Assembly: GCF_029392895.1 (NCBI RefSeq)
Contig: NZ_CP114200.1
Coordinates: 3,751,001 to 3,815,000, forward strand
DNA: 64,000 nucleotides
Source: Streptomyces sp. 71268
GTDB taxonomy: Bacteria; Actinomycetota; Actinomycetes; Streptomycetales; Streptomycetaceae
Reading direction: 5' to 3'
The notes under the pieces were generated by a model, which was not told where the DNA came from, made no database searches, and saw only the letters and a list, made by a program, of their open reading frames with translations. A program made the position numbers and the translations under genes. Numbering within the stretch: position 1 is the first letter of the stretch; every line of letters starts with the position of its first letter. Below, piece after piece: positions 25,211-36,012 of this stretch.

Positions 25211-25536
25211 TTCGACGGCCCTCCTTCCTGACGTACCCGATGGCTGACGTTGGTCCGGCCGCCGCGCCGCAGGTGGCGGCGTTCGCGGGCCGGGTCGGCC
25301 CCGGGGCGTCTCCCCCGGTGATCACTACGATGCTCTGCCGGAACCGCGTCATCAAGCCACGATCACGCTACGATCGTTGCCTCTCGGGAAACGAAACAGG
25401 AAACGAAACGGGCGACAACGCCGAGGGGCGGCGGGCCGGCCGGGTCGCGCGCGGTGGCGCCGTGGGGCGCGGACGCCGGGGCCGGCGGCGCGGGTCGTAG
25501 GGCACGGGGCACGGGGCACGGGGCACGGGGGCGAAC
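25211..25536. promoter_or_regulatory. Divergent control region with direct repeats
   Basis: The region lies between the shortened reductase gene and the LysR gene. It contains two direct copies of GGAAACGAAAC (about 25387-25410), a CACGATCACGCTACGATCGT cluster (about 25358-25376), and four tandem GGGCACGG units (25501-25531). These are candidates for LysR binding and spacing elements. Confidence 0.5.
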
Positions 25537-26427
25537 GTGTGGGAACGGCACGAGGTGGAGACCTTCCTGCTGCTCGCCGACGAACTGCACTTCGGGCGCA
25601 CCGCCGTCCGACTCCACCTCACCACCGGCCACGTCAGCAAGACCATCAAGAGGTTGGAGAGCCGCGTCGGCGCCGCCCTCTTCGAGCGGACCAGCCGCCA
25701 GGTGCGGCTGACGCCGCTGGGTCAGCAACTCGCCGATGAGCTGGGGCCGGCCGTGGCGGCGGTCGAGGCGTCGTTGCGCCGGGCCGTCGACGCCGGCAAG
25801 GGCGTCACCGGCGAACTCCTCATCCACTTCCTCGGCCCGGCCACGGAGCAACTGGCGCTTCGGGCCACCGCCCACTTCGCCGCCCGCCACCCCGACTGCG
25901 CGGTCCACCTCCAGGCGGGTGAGCTGGGTACGAGTGCCACCCGGCTCCGCAAGGGCGAGATCGACATCCTGGTGGCCGCCTATCCGTTCCCCGGTGCGCG
26001 CAACGGGCCCGTACTCCTGGCCGAACCGCGCGTGTTGGCCATCGCCGCCGCACACCCGCTGGCCGGCCGCGCGTCGGTCTCCCTCGACGTGCTGGCCGAG
26101 GTCCCGCTGATCCAACTGCCGGACGAGGTCTCGCGGGAGTTCCGGGACGACCGTACGCCCGGCTTCACGCCGAGCGGCCGGCCCACGCTCAAGGGGCCCG
26201 AGTGCCACGGGCTCAGCAACATCCTCACCACGGTCGCCCTGGGCCGGGGCGTGTACCCGGTCGGCGCGCACTTCGCCCAGTACCACGCCCGCCCCGACAT
26301 CGCGTACGTCCCGCTGCACGACGCCCCGCCCGTCACCTGGGGGCCGGTCTGGCTCCCCGCAAACGAGACGGCCCGCGTCCGCGCCTTCGTCCGAAGCGCG
26401 GTCGAGGCCAATCCGCCGGGCGCCTGA
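25537..26427 (+). CDS. LysR-family transcriptional regulator
   Basis: The 296-residue protein has an N-terminal winged helix-turn-helix (FLLLADELHFGRTAVRLHL, SKTIKRLESRVGAALFERTSR, LTPLG) and a periplasmic-binding-protein-like effector domain from about residue 90. The start GTG 25537 places the HTH at the usual distance. LysR regulators typically control the divergent gene, here the shortened DHFR-like gene. The effector is unknown. Confidence 0.88.
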   Translation: MWERHEVETFLLLADELHFGRTAVRLHLTTGHVSKTIKRLESRVGAALFERTSRQVRLTPLGQQLADELGPAVAAVEASLRRAVDAGKGVTGELLIHFLGPATEQLALRATAHFAARHPDCAVHLQAGELGTSATRLRKGEIDILVAAYPFPGARNGPVLLAEPRVLAIAAAHPLAGRASVSLDVLAEVPLIQLPDEVSREFRDDRTPGFTPSGRPTLKGPECHGLSNILTTVALGRGVYPVGAHFAQYHARPDIAYVPLHDAPPVTWGPVWLPANETARVRAFVRSAVEANPPGA

Positions 26428-26500
26428 GCCCCCGGTCCCACCCTGGCGCCCGGTCCCACCCTGGCGCCCGAGCCCCGCCCTGGCGCCCGAGTCCCACCCT
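26428..26500 (+). repeat. Short tandem repeat after the LysR gene
   Basis: Four imperfect units of about 19 bp, each containing CCCACCCTGGCGCCCG or a close variant, follow the LysR stop codon. Confidence 0.7.
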
Positions 26501-26570
26501 TCGCTCGTGGCGTCCCCGCTCGCTGTGGCGTGTCGCGCGATGCCGGGTCTCCCCGTACGACCGCGAGCGG

Positions 26571-26750
26571 ATGCTCAGCCGTCCCATGGGGCCCCAACTC
26601 CGGCCGCCGCGCGCCCTGTTCGCCGAGTGGGAGAGTCGCGTCGGCGGGGCGCGCGGCGGCTGGGGAGAAGGTGGCGACGGTGGCGAACGGGCGGCGCGAC
26701 ACGCCGCGTTGGCCGCCGAGGGTGACGGGCCGTCGCCCGAGCTGGCTTAG
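26571..26750 (+). CDS. Doubtful 59-residue ORF or gene remnant
   Basis: From ATG 26571 a short product (GPQLRPPRALFAEWESRV near the start, Gly-rich middle) reads protein-like at first, but there is no good ribosome-binding site. Its 3' end overlaps the tail of the convergent gene by four bases. It could be the remnant of a lost gene. Confidence 0.25.
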   Translation: MLSRPMGPQLRPPRALFAEWESRVGGARGGWGEGGDGGERAARHAALAAEGDGPSPELA

Positions 26751-27598
26751 CCAGCCGCGTTCGGGAACGCCTTCCGCAGGTTCTCCTCGGTGGCCATCTC
26801 GTCGGCGGCGCTGCCCGGCCGCTCCTGGGCCTCCTGGCGGGTGGACTGGGACGTGTCCACGCTGTCGAGGTCCTTGTCCAGGCCGAGGGCCTCGCGTACG
26901 TCCTGCTCCTCGTCCAGGTGGAACTGGCTGGTGACCCGTGCCAGGGTCTCGCCGCGCTCGAAGGCGTCCGTGCCCGTCACGCGGTTGAGCCGCTCGGCCG
27001 CGCGTCCGGAGAGCCGGACCGGGGAGGTCAACCGCACCTGTCGGTCGGCGACGTTGAGCGTCTCGCGCGTGATCCGCTGGCTCGGGGCGCGGCCGATCGC
27101 GATGGTGTCCGACTGGTTGACGGTGGCCAGCACGGCGTTGCGCGTGAGGTCGCTCTCGAACTCGGCGAGCCGGGCGACCTGCCGGGTCCTGGTGTTCACC
27201 ACCGCGAGACCCCGGTCCTCGTACAGCACCCGGCCGCCGATGCGGCCGTCCATGTTGGTGACGACGCCGCTGGTCACGTCGAGCCGCAGGGGCACGCCGG
27301 CGGGCACGGCCTCCCGGGTCTGCCCCTTGGCGTCGAGGCGAACCAGGCGCAGGTCGTGCTGCTGGAGCCGCTTCAGGGCCTCCGGCGTCACGGCGAACTG
27401 GGTGGCGCCCTCAACGACCGCGATGGCGCCACGGGGTGCGGCGACGGGCGCGGTGGCCTCGGTCGACTCGGGGTCGGCGGCGGCGACGCCGGGGACGATC
27501 GCGAGGCCGAGGGCGACGGCGGCGGTGGCCACCGCCGCGCCGGCGCGGCGGGCGACGGAACGGGGTCGGGCGGCGGAGGTGGAGGGGAGAGAAGACAT
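26747..27598 (-). CDS. Secreted protein of unknown function
   Basis: The 283-residue protein has a clear signal peptide (basic SVARRAG, hydrophobic AAVATAAVALGLAIVPGVAA, cleavage near residue 41). The mature part has repeated beta-like segments (AIAVVEGATQFAVTPEAL, GGRVLYEDRGLAVVNTRT) and an acidic tail. ATG 27598 has an AAAGGA site. No family is recognised. It has no operon partner; long intergenic DNA lies upstream. Confidence 0.75.
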   Translation of the reverse strand: MSSLPSTSAARPRSVARRAGAAVATAAVALGLAIVPGVAAADPESTEATAPVAAPRGAIAVVEGATQFAVTPEALKRLQQHDLRLVRLDAKGQTREAVPAGVPLRLDVTSGVVTNMDGRIGGRVLYEDRGLAVVNTRTRQVARLAEFESDLTRNAVLATVNQSDTIAIGRAPSQRITRETLNVADRQVRLTSPVRLSGRAAERLNRVTGTDAFERGETLARVTSQFHLDEEQDVREALGLDKDLDSVDTSQSTRQEAQERPGSAADEMATEENLRKAFPNAAG

Positions 27599-28351
27599 CG
27601 CGTGACGTTCCTTTCTGAAACGGTCGGATCGCAATGCCCAGACAAGGCGACTTCCCGTGAGCGCGCGACCTCAGCGGGTGATTCGGGTGGCGGGTGTCAC
27701 CCGGTTGGCCAGACATCGCAGTACAGGCCGCACTTCCCGGGCGTGGCTCACCTGGCATTGACAGGCGGGCATGTCGTCAGACAGGCTCCTGGACCATGCC
27801 GCTCGCCCTTGATCCTTCGATCTTGTTGGTAGCGCGCCGCCACGTTGACCTGGTCCGTGTCGCGAGCGCGATCTGTCGCCACGCCTGACCACCCGAGCGG
27901 CCCCGCGGTCCCGACCCCGGTTTTTCCCGGGGTGCCTCCCGCGATCCGGCCTGCGGCCCGGCCCACTGAACGGCTCGGCGCCGGTTCGTTCCGGTGCGCT
28001 TTCCGTACGACGCGTTAGCGCGGTGCGCCGCTACGGCGTGCCTTCGTGAGCGTTCTCGTTCGCCTGGCCTTCGCGGGTGTTCGCCCTCCGCTCGGGTTCC
28101 CGCTCTGGATTTCCCTCCGGATTTCGCTCCGGTCGTGCTCCGGTTCGCGCTCTGGTTTCTGTGCCGATCTCCCCGGTCGGTTGGCCAACTGGCGTTGCGT
28201 CGCGCGGCTTTGACCGACGCGTTTCCCAGGGCTCCCACCCCTTACGACCTTCCGGCGCCTGACGGGTGCCGCCCCGCCACCGAGCCCGCCGGGCTCCGCC
28301 GTGCGCCGGGCGACGGCCGTCGCGCGCCCCCACCCACGCGAAGGACCCGCC
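27599..28351. other. Intergenic region before the sulfatase gene
   Basis: No gene is seen. Positions about 28030-28200 form a pyrimidine-rich degenerate tandem repeat built on units like CTCCGGTTCGC and CTCTGGATTTC. The segment at about 27600-27900 is ordinary and should hold the promoter of the secreted-protein gene. Confidence 0.55.
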
Positions 28352-29914
28352 ATGCCCACCTCGCCCCAGCCCCACCCCGCCGAGCAACCCACCAGCGGCG
28401 CCGAGCAACCCCACCCCGCCCAGCACCCCGACCCCGCCGGCCAACCCGAGCGACCGCTGCCCAGCCGGTTGAGCCGGCGCGCCTTCGGCGGAGTCGTCGG
28501 GGCCACCGCGGCGACCGCCGCCGCCGGGCCCGCCGCTGCCGCCACCAGCCGCGCCGCCCGTGATACGGGCGAGGCGGCGGCCGGCACCCGCGCGGGGCGG
28601 CCGAGCCACGAAAACGAATCGGAGGTCGAGTTCGAGGCCGCCACCGACCGCCGGTCGCGGCGGCCCAACATCCTGTTCATCCTGGCCGACGACCTCGGCT
28701 GGGCCGACCTGTCCTCGTACGGCTCCCCCGACATCCACACCCCGCACCTGGACCGGCTCGCGCGCCAGGGCGTGCGGTTCACCCAGGCGTACTCCGGCTC
28801 GGCCACCTGCTCCCCCACCCGGTTCAGCCTCTACACCGGCCGCTACCCGGGGCGTACCAAGGGCGGGCTCGCCGAGCCGATCGCCGACAAGAGCGTCGGG
28901 CTCGACCCGAACCACCCCACGCTCGCCTCGCTGCTGCGCGACGCCGGCTACGCCACCGCACTGATCGGCAAGTGGCACTGCGGCTACCTGCCCGACTACA
29001 GCCCCACCCGCTCCGGTTGGGACGAGTTCTTCGGCAACTTCGGCGGCGCCCTGGAGTACTACTCGAAGCTCGGGCTCAGCGGCGAGTACGACCTGTACGA
29101 GGGCGACGCCGAGTACAAGGACCTGCGGTACTACACCCGGATCCTGACCGAGCGGGCCAGCGACTACGTACGGCGCGGGCACGGCGGGAAGCCCTGGTTG
29201 CTCAACCTCAACTTCACCACCCCGCACTGGCCGTGGATAGCCGAGGGCGACGAGGAGGAGAGCGCCCGTCTCACCGCCCGCATCAGGGCCGGCGAGAAGG
29301 GCGTGCTCAACCACCGCGACGGCGGCTCGCTCGCCAAGTACCGGCAGATGGTGCGGGACCTCGACGCGTCGGTCGGCACGGTGCTGGCCGCGCTGCGCGA
29401 CTCCGGTGAGGAGCACAACACCCTGGTTGTCTTCTCCAGCGACAACGGCGGCGAGCGCTGGTCGTACCAGTGGCCGCTGTCCGGCAACAAGTTCACCCTC
29501 GAAGAGGGCGGCATCCGCGTCCCCAACCTCGTACGCTGGCCCGCCCGGCTGCGCCGCAACCAGGTCAGCCACGAGCCGGTGGCCTCGTACGACTGGACGG
29601 CGACGCTGCTTGAGGTCGCCGGCGCCCGGCCGCACCCCGCCTACCCGCTGGACGGCGTCAGCCTCGCCGGCTACCTGCTGCGCGGTGAACGGCTCGCGGA
29701 GCGCGACCTGTTCTGGCGGGTGCGCGGCGAGCGCGCGCTGCGCCGGGGCGACTGGAAGTACTACCGGGGCGCGGACGGCCGCGACAAGCTGTTCCACCTC
29801 ACCAACGACCCGCGCGAGCAGGCCAACCACGCCACGACGGACAGGGCGCGGCTGGCCCGGTTGCGCGCCGCCTGGGAGAAGGTGGACGCGGGACTGCTGC
29901 CGTACGAGGACTGA
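28352..29914 (+). CDS. Tat-exported sulfatase
   Basis: The 520-residue sulfatase has a twin-arginine signal (SRRAFGG, Arg42-Arg43, then an Ala-rich stretch). The formylglycine motif is CSPTR (Cys153), with metal-binding Asp113-Asp114 in LADDLGWADL, GKWHCGY and FSSDNGGERW. The layout fits arylsulfatase A-type enzymes that need FGE activation of the cysteine. A proline-rich N-terminal region precedes the signal. ATG 28352 has GAAGGA upstream. It is convergent with the next gene and has no neighbouring FGE gene in this window. Confidence 0.9.
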   Translation: MPTSPQPHPAEQPTSGAEQPHPAQHPDPAGQPERPLPSRLSRRAFGGVVGATAATAAAGPAAAATSRAARDTGEAAAGTRAGRPSHENESEVEFEAATDRRSRRPNILFILADDLGWADLSSYGSPDIHTPHLDRLARQGVRFTQAYSGSATCSPTRFSLYTGRYPGRTKGGLAEPIADKSVGLDPNHPTLASLLRDAGYATALIGKWHCGYLPDYSPTRSGWDEFFGNFGGALEYYSKLGLSGEYDLYEGDAEYKDLRYYTRILTERASDYVRRGHGGKPWLLNLNFTTPHWPWIAEGDEEESARLTARIRAGEKGVLNHRDGGSLAKYRQMVRDLDASVGTVLAALRDSGEEHNTLVVFSSDNGGERWSYQWPLSGNKFTLEEGGIRVPNLVRWPARLRRNQVSHEPVASYDWTATLLEVAGARPHPAYPLDGVSLAGYLLRGERLAERDLFWRVRGERALRRGDWKYYRGADGRDKLFHLTNDPREQANHATTDRARLARLRAAWEKVDAGLLPYED

Positions 29915-29960
29915 GGCCGTACGGCGGCTCGGGGCGGGCCCGGCCCCCGGGGCCTGCGGC

Positions 29961-30803
29961 CTACCCCATCACCGGCAGGTACTCCGACAGATCGGCGCGC
30001 TCGCCGCTGGCGCTGACCGTGCCCGCGTCCACCTCGTGCTCCCACACGGTGCGGCCCGCGGCGAGGCGGAGCCAGGTGAGCGCGTCGGTCTCCACCACGT
30101 TGGGCGGGGTGCCACGGGTGTGCCGAGGGCCCTGCACGCACTGCACCACCGCGAACGGCGGCACCCGCAGCTCCACCGAGCCGCCCGGCGCCCTGGCCGC
30201 GAGCGCGTCGGCCAGCAGCCGCGCGACCGTGGCCAGGGCCTGCCGGTCGTGGCTGATCGCGGTGCCGGTGGCGGCGGTCAGGTCGTCGCCGTGTACGACC
30301 AGTTCGAGCAGCCGGGTGACGAGGAAGTCGTCCACCGTCAGCCGGCCGAACCGGGTGCTGATCAACTCGGTGCCGGCCGCACCCGCCACCGCCTCGGCCA
30401 GGAGCGCGGCGGCGGCGTCGTAGCGGTCGAGGAGTTCGGCGGGCTCGCCCGCCCCGGACAGGTCGTCCGCCTCGGCGATGGTGGCCTGGGCGATCTCGCC
30501 GGCCTGCGAGCCCAGCGAGTTCACGTAACCGCGCAGGTCGAGGTCGGCGGTCGCGCCCCGGGGCGCCGGGTCGGCGGCGAGGCGGCGGGGCAGGGTCTCC
30601 ATGCAGACGGCGATGTGCACGATCAACTGCCGCACCGTCCACGCTTCGAGCCGCGAGGGCGCGGCGAGCAGCGGGGTGGCGTCGGGGGCCGCACACAGCA
30701 CCGCGACCGCGTCCCGCACGGCCCGGACCTGACCGTCGAGCGCGGCCCGCACCTTCACGGGGTCGTAGCTACGGGCTCGGGGTGTACGCGAAGCGGAAGC
30801 CAT
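29961..30803 (-). CDS. Mycothiol-dependent maleylpyruvate isomerase-like / sterol-carrier protein
   Basis: The 280-residue protein has an N-terminal DinB-like four-helix domain ([37 protein letters not shown], with the metal-ligand-type histidines of the mycothiol-dependent isomerase family). The C-terminal domain resembles SCP2-like proteins ([28 protein letters not shown]). ATG 30803 is preferred; the longer frame is Arg-rich and non-coding. Streptomyces carry this gene beside purL, as here. Substrate is unknown. Confidence 0.85.
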   Translation of the reverse strand: MASASRTPRARSYDPVKVRAALDGQVRAVRDAVAVLCAAPDATPLLAAPSRLEAWTVRQLIVHIAVCMETLPRRLAADPAPRGATADLDLRGYVNSLGSQAGEIAQATIAEADDLSGAGEPAELLDRYDAAAALLAEAVAGAAGTELISTRFGRLTVDDFLVTRLLELVVHGDDLTAATGTAISHDRQALATVARLLADALAARAPGGSVELRVPPFAVVQCVQGPRHTRGTPPNVVETDALTWLRLAAGRTVWEHEVDAGTVSASGERADLSEYLPVMG

Positions 30804-30950
30804 GATCCACAGGGTAGAGCGTGCGCCCCCGCGCGGCTCGCGCCCGTACGCGCCCCGGCCCGTACGGCGCCCCCGGCCGTACGACGCCGCCGCCCGTTGC
30901 GCGCGCCGGCCCGGGCCAGCGCGCGGGGCGGACGCCGGGAGCACGGCGAA

Positions 30951-30980
30951 GGGCCCGTACGGAGCGTTCCGTACGGGCCC
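30951..30980 (-). terminator. Terminator after purL
   Basis: GGGCCCGTACGGA (30951-30963) pairs perfectly with TCCGTACGGGCCC (30968-30980) around a four-base loop. There is no T run. Confidence 0.75.
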
Positions 30981-31038
30981 TCGCCGGCTTGCCTCACCCG
31001 CGGCTCACCGCGCGGTTCACCAGGTGCTCAGGCGCCGC

Positions 31039-33308
<2,270 letters not shown>

Positions 33309-33312
<4 letters not shown>

Positions 33313-33401
33313 GCTCGGTCGCTCCTTCGCGGCACAGGGCCAGACGCGCTGGGGTAGGGAATCTCAGTCGCTCCCTCGGCTGTTCCGGTGTCGAGCGTCA
33401 T
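33309..33401 (-). CDS. Coupled 30-residue mini-ORF between purQ and purL
   Basis: Its ATG (33401) overlaps the purQ stop (ATGA) and its TGA overlaps the purL GTG (GTGA), so ribosomes could pass from purQ to purL without a gap. The first residues MTLDT repeat the first residues of PurL, so it may be a partial duplication of the purL 5' end. The product has no recognisable domain, and a structural role in coupling is inference. Confidence 0.5.
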
Positions 33402-34078
33402 GCGGAGACCAACTTCTTCAAGATCGAGGTGAAGAATCCGAGCCCGTCGGTGCCGCCGGTGCCGACCTGCGGGTCCACCGCGTGCTCCGGGTGCGGCATC
33501 AGGCCGACGACGTTGCCGGCGGCGTTGGTGATGCCGGCGATGTCGCGCAGCGAGCCGTTGGGGTTGACGTCCAGGTAGCGGAAGACGACCCGGCCCTCCG
33601 CCTCCAACTCGTCGACCGTGCGCGCGTCCGCGACGAACTGGCCGTCGATGTTCTTCAGCGGGATCTGGATCTCCTGGCCGGCCGTGAAGTCGGCCGTCCA
33701 GGCGGTGTTCACGTTCTCGACCCGCAACTTCTGGTCGCGGCAGACGAAGTGCAGATGGTTGTTCCGCAGCATCGCGCCCGGCAGCAGATGCGTCTCGGTA
33801 AGAACCTGAAATCCGTTGCAGATACCCAGGACCGGCATGCCGGCCTTGGCCTGTTCGATGATCGATTCCATCACCGGCGAGAAGCGGGAGATCGCTCCGG
33901 CCCTGAGATAGTCGCCATACGAGAAGCCGCCGGGCAACACCACGGCGTCGACCTGATGAAGATCCTTGTCCCGGTGCCACAGCGGCACGGCCTCAAGACC
34001 CGCGATACGGACCGCGCGCTGAGTGTCGCGGTCGTCGAGGGTGCCCGGGAAGGTGACAACTCCCACGCGTGCGGTCAC
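33398..34078 (-). CDS. purQ: Phosphoribosylformylglycinamidine synthase, glutaminase subunit
   Basis: The 226-residue class I glutamine amidotransferase begins [13 protein letters not shown]. The nucleophile is Cys87 in GICNGFQ, and the His-Glu pair is in [10 protein letters not shown]. It supplies ammonia to PurL. Its GTG start (34078) overlaps the purS stop (GTGA). Confidence 0.97.
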   Translation of the reverse strand: MTARVGVVTFPGTLDDRDTQRAVRIAGLEAVPLWHRDKDLHQVDAVVLPGGFSYGDYLRAGAISRFSPVMESIIEQAKAGMPVLGICNGFQVLTETHLLPGAMLRNNHLHFVCRDQKLRVENVNTAWTADFTAGQEIQIPLKNIDGQFVADARTVDELEAEGRVVFRYLDVNPNGSLRDIAGITNAAGNVVGLMPHPEHAVDPQVGTGGTDGLGFFTSILKKLVSA

Positions 34079-34320
34079 GACTCGACCTTTACGACGAAGT
34101 CCTCAATGACGGTGTTCGCGAGGAACGTTTCCGCCATCTCGCGGATACGGGCGAGGGCGTCGTCGTCGACCGGTCCCTCCACCTCAAGTTCAAAGCGCTT
34201 GCCCTGACGTACGTCGGAGATCCCCTCGAAGCCCAGGCGGGGCAGCGCGCGCTGCACGGCCTGGCCCTGCGGGTCAAGGATCTCGGGCTTGAGCATGACG
34301 TCGACTACGACGCGTGCCAC
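34075..34320 (-). CDS. purS: Phosphoribosylformylglycinamidine synthase, PurS subunit
   Basis: The 81-residue PurS ([38 protein letters not shown]) bridges PurL and PurQ. GTG 34320 has a GGGAG site; upstream frame ATG 34365 has none. It is the first gene of purS-purQ-purL and is divergent from lsrL. Confidence 0.95.
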   Translation of the reverse strand: MARVVVDVMLKPEILDPQGQAVQRALPRLGFEGISDVRQGKRFELEVEGPVDDDALARIREMAETFLANTVIEDFVVKVES

Positions 34321-34675
34321 TGGCACTCCCGGTGGTGTGGTGCGGCTGTGAGTTCTGGGGAGCAACCCCCAGGGACCCGAAGGCAGATGACATAACCCTA
34401 CATCCCTGCAAAATCTACGCGCATAGATAAGGTGAACCCCCGGTCACGTTTAAGCATCGGGGGTGTCGAGCCCTGGGGGAAATCGAGGGGAAAACGTATC
34501 GTCCGGATTGCGCGGGGACACGCGGACAGAATTACCGGGGCTTCACAATGCAATGCCCACCGCTGTACAAATGAAAAAGCATTGATCCCTGACCTCCGGA
34601 ACCCATGCACCGCGGCACGTCAACTGGCGGCAGCTAGTGACGGCCAGGCGATGCAGCTCGAAAGGACCGATATCC
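34321..34675. other. Divergent purS / lsrL control region
   Basis: No gene is seen. The region is distinctly AT-rich for this genome (about 34390-34620), as expected for promoters facing both ways and for self-binding by an Lsr2-type protein. No riboswitch fold was recognised. Confidence 0.5.
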
Positions 34676-34993
34676 GTGGCACAGCGTGTAGTGGTCACAG
34701 TCTCTGACGACATCGATGGCGGAGAAGCCTCGGAAACGGTCACGTTCGGTCTCGACGGCAGGTCGTACGAGATCGACCTCAACTCTGCCAATGCGAAGAA
34801 ACTGCGCGGCACTCTCGCCCCGTACGTCGAGGCGGGCCGCAAGCGGTCCCGCTCCGGCAAGACCTACCGGCGCACCGCCGTCGCCCCCGACCCGGCCACC
34901 GTGCGGGCCTGGGCCCAGTCGCACGGCATGGAGGTGCCGCCACGGGGCCGCATCCCCAAGAAGGTGTACGAAGCCTTTAACGCGGCGAGCTGA
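34676..34993 (+). CDS. lsrL: Lsr2-family nucleoid protein LsrL
   Basis: The 105-residue Lsr2-like H-NS analogue has an N-terminal oligomerisation domain (VTFGLDGRSYEIDLNSANAK, LAPYVEAGRK) and a C-terminal DNA-binding domain with the Arg-Gly-Arg clamp in PPRGRIPKKV (90-92) and VRAWAQSHG. Lsr2 proteins silence AT-rich, often foreign DNA. The position next to purS identifies it as LsrL rather than the main Lsr2. GTG 34676 has a GAAAGGA site. Confidence 0.93.
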   Translation: MAQRVVVTVSDDIDGGEASETVTFGLDGRSYEIDLNSANAKKLRGTLAPYVEAGRKRSRSGKTYRRTAVAPDPATVRAWAQSHGMEVPPRGRIPKKVYEAFNAAS

Positions 34994-35003
34994 TCGAAGC
35001 CGC

Positions 35004-35041
35004 CCGCTCCGGGGCGGGCGTCTGCGCCGGCCCCGGAGCGG
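35004..35041 (+). terminator. Terminator after lsrL
   Basis: CCGCTCCGGGG (35004-35014) pairs with CCCCGGAGCGG (35031-35041). There is no T run on this strand. Confidence 0.7.
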
Positions 35042-35172
35042 AAAAACCCCTCCCGTCTCGCGTCCCACCCACCCACTCACTCGCCTGCTCGACTGATCGC
35101 TCGCTCGCCCGGTCGCGGAAGCGCCTCCGGGCCGGCGGGGAAGAGCCGCGCGTGGCGCCCTTGCGCACCGAG

Positions 35173-35203
35173 TTGCGTCGCACCCCCATTGATCCGCTAG
35201 AGT
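35173..35203 (+). promoter_or_regulatory. Candidate promoter of tRNA-Gly(TCC)
   Basis: TTGCGT (35173-35178), 19 bases, TAGAGT (35198-35203). Same layout and -10 as the tRNA-Asp promoter. Confidence 0.45.
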
Positions 35204-35252
35204 CTGGAGCACGCCGAAGGGCACGGGCCGAAAAGCCCAGAACTTCGATCAT

Positions 35253-35327
35253 GCGGGTGTAGCTCAGTAGTAGAGCGCCCCCTTTCCAAGGGGGAGGCGC
35301 AGTGTGCGATCCCTGTCACCCGCTCCA
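35253..35327 (+). tRNA. tRNA-Gly (TCC) with atypical D-loop and T-arm
   Basis: The acceptor arms GCGGGTG and CACCCGC pair fully (35253-35259/35317-35323), followed by T and an encoded CCA (35325-35327). The D-stem GCTC/GAGC and anticodon stem CCCCC/GGGGG are perfect, with anticodon TCC at 35285-35287. The D-loop reads AGTAGTA, so G18 is A. The T-loop reads TGCGATC, so position 55 is G, not T. The T-stem pairs only if one base (35303) bulges out. The elbow pair G18-psi55 is thus replaced by A18-G55. Glycine tRNAs used for cell-wall bridges in Staphylococcus show similar elbow changes. Confidence 0.93.
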
Positions 35328-35354
35328 CTGCTCAACCGATCCATTCGGGTCAGG

Positions 35355-35360
35355 TAGAGT
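35355..35360 (+). promoter_or_regulatory. -10 element before tRNA-Gly(GCC) copy 1
   Basis: TAGAGT, the same hexamer as before tRNA-Asp and tRNA-Gly(TCC), lies 40 bases upstream of the tRNA. The two tRNAs may therefore be transcribed separately. Confidence 0.4.
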
Positions 35361-35400
35361 GGTCCCCGCGCCGATGAGTGAAAGCTGATCGGTCGCAAAC

Positions 35401-35473
35401 GCGGACGTGGCTCAGTTGGTAGAGCATCACCTTGCCAAGGTGAGGGTCGCGAGTTCGAATCTCGTCGTCCGCT
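35401..35473 (+). tRNA. tRNA-Gly (GCC), copy 1
   Basis: The acceptor GCGGACG/CGTCCGC pairs fully; anticodon GCC at 35434-35436 in loop TTGCCAA; canonical D-loop AGTTGGTA and T-loop GAGTTCGAATCTC. No encoded CCA. Confidence 0.97.
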
Positions 35474-35485
35474 CAGCGAATATGG

Positions 35486-35518
35486 CGAAGGCCCCGATCA
35501 TTACGGTCGGGGCCTTCG
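35486..35518 (+). terminator. Terminator after tRNA-Gly(GCC) copy 1
   Basis: CGAAGGCCCCGA (35486-35497) pairs perfectly with TCGGGGCCTTCG (35507-35518). Confidence 0.85.
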
Positions 35519-35798
35519 TCATATGTCACCGCGCGCTATCCGTGATCGCTCCGGGCTTCTCTGCCCCACCCGCCCCACCCCGTCCCGTCGCGAGCGTCGG
35601 CGGTCGTCCGCCGTCCCCGGCCGCCCTCCGCGCGGGTGCGCTACGCCACTCGGGGGCCGGACGCCGCCGGGGCTCCCCCGCTTCCCCTCGACCCGGAGCG
35701 TGTGGCGATGGCCACAACGTCGCGGCGCCCGGCCTGCAATGCCGGGCCGACGGGCGGTCGCGTGGCACGCGGGTGCTTCGCTCGCCCGAAACGTTGGC

Positions 35799-35804
35799 TA
35801 TAGT
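35799..35804 (+). promoter_or_regulatory. -10 element before tRNA-Gly(GCC) copy 2
   Basis: TATAGT, close to the sigma-70-type consensus, lies 33 bases before the tRNA. The preceding 260 bases hold no gene. Confidence 0.45.
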
Positions 35805-35837
35805 AGGACCCGCACCAAGCGGAAACGCGCGGTGCGT

Positions 35838-35910
35838 GCGGACGTAGCTCAGTTGGTAGAGCGCAACCTTGCCAAGGTTGAGGTCGCGAGTTCGAGCCTC
35901 GTCGTCCGCT
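35838..35910 (+). tRNA. tRNA-Gly (GCC), copy 2
   Basis: Acceptor GCGGACG/CGTCCGC; anticodon stem CAACC/GGTTG with anticodon GCC at 35871-35873; canonical T-loop GAGTTCGAGCCTC. It differs from copy 1 mainly in the anticodon stem. Confidence 0.97.
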
Positions 35911-35917
35911 CGGTAAA

Positions 35918-35948
35918 GAAGGCCCCCGGTCATCGACCGGGGGCCTTC
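35918..35948 (+). terminator. Terminator after tRNA-Gly(GCC) copy 2
   Basis: GAAGGCCCCCGGT (35918-35930) pairs with ACCGGGGGCCTTC (35936-35948), followed by TTC. Confidence 0.88.
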
Positions 35949-35966
35949 TTCATGTCCGGGCACTGG

Positions 35967-36002
35967 CCAGCGTGCCGGCCCGGCGGCGGGCCGGCACGCT
36001 GG
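35967..36002 (-). terminator. Terminator after purC
   Basis: CCAGCGTGCCGGCCC (35967-35981) and GGGCCGGCACGCTGG (35988-36002) form a perfect 15-bp stem just past the purC stop. Confidence 0.85.
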
Positions 36003-36012
36003 CCTGGGCGTG

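Noticed and set aside
34321..34675. A purine riboswitch before purS
   Set aside because: I could not draw the three-stem aptamer or its conserved loop sequences. The AT-rich segment is better explained by divergent promoters and Lsr2-type binding.
35253..35327. tRNA-Gly(UCC) as a plain pseudogene
   Set aside because: Acceptor, D and anticodon stems are perfect, CCA is encoded and a promoter like that of tRNA-Asp precedes it. Only the elbow is altered, and both sides of one tertiary pair have changed together.
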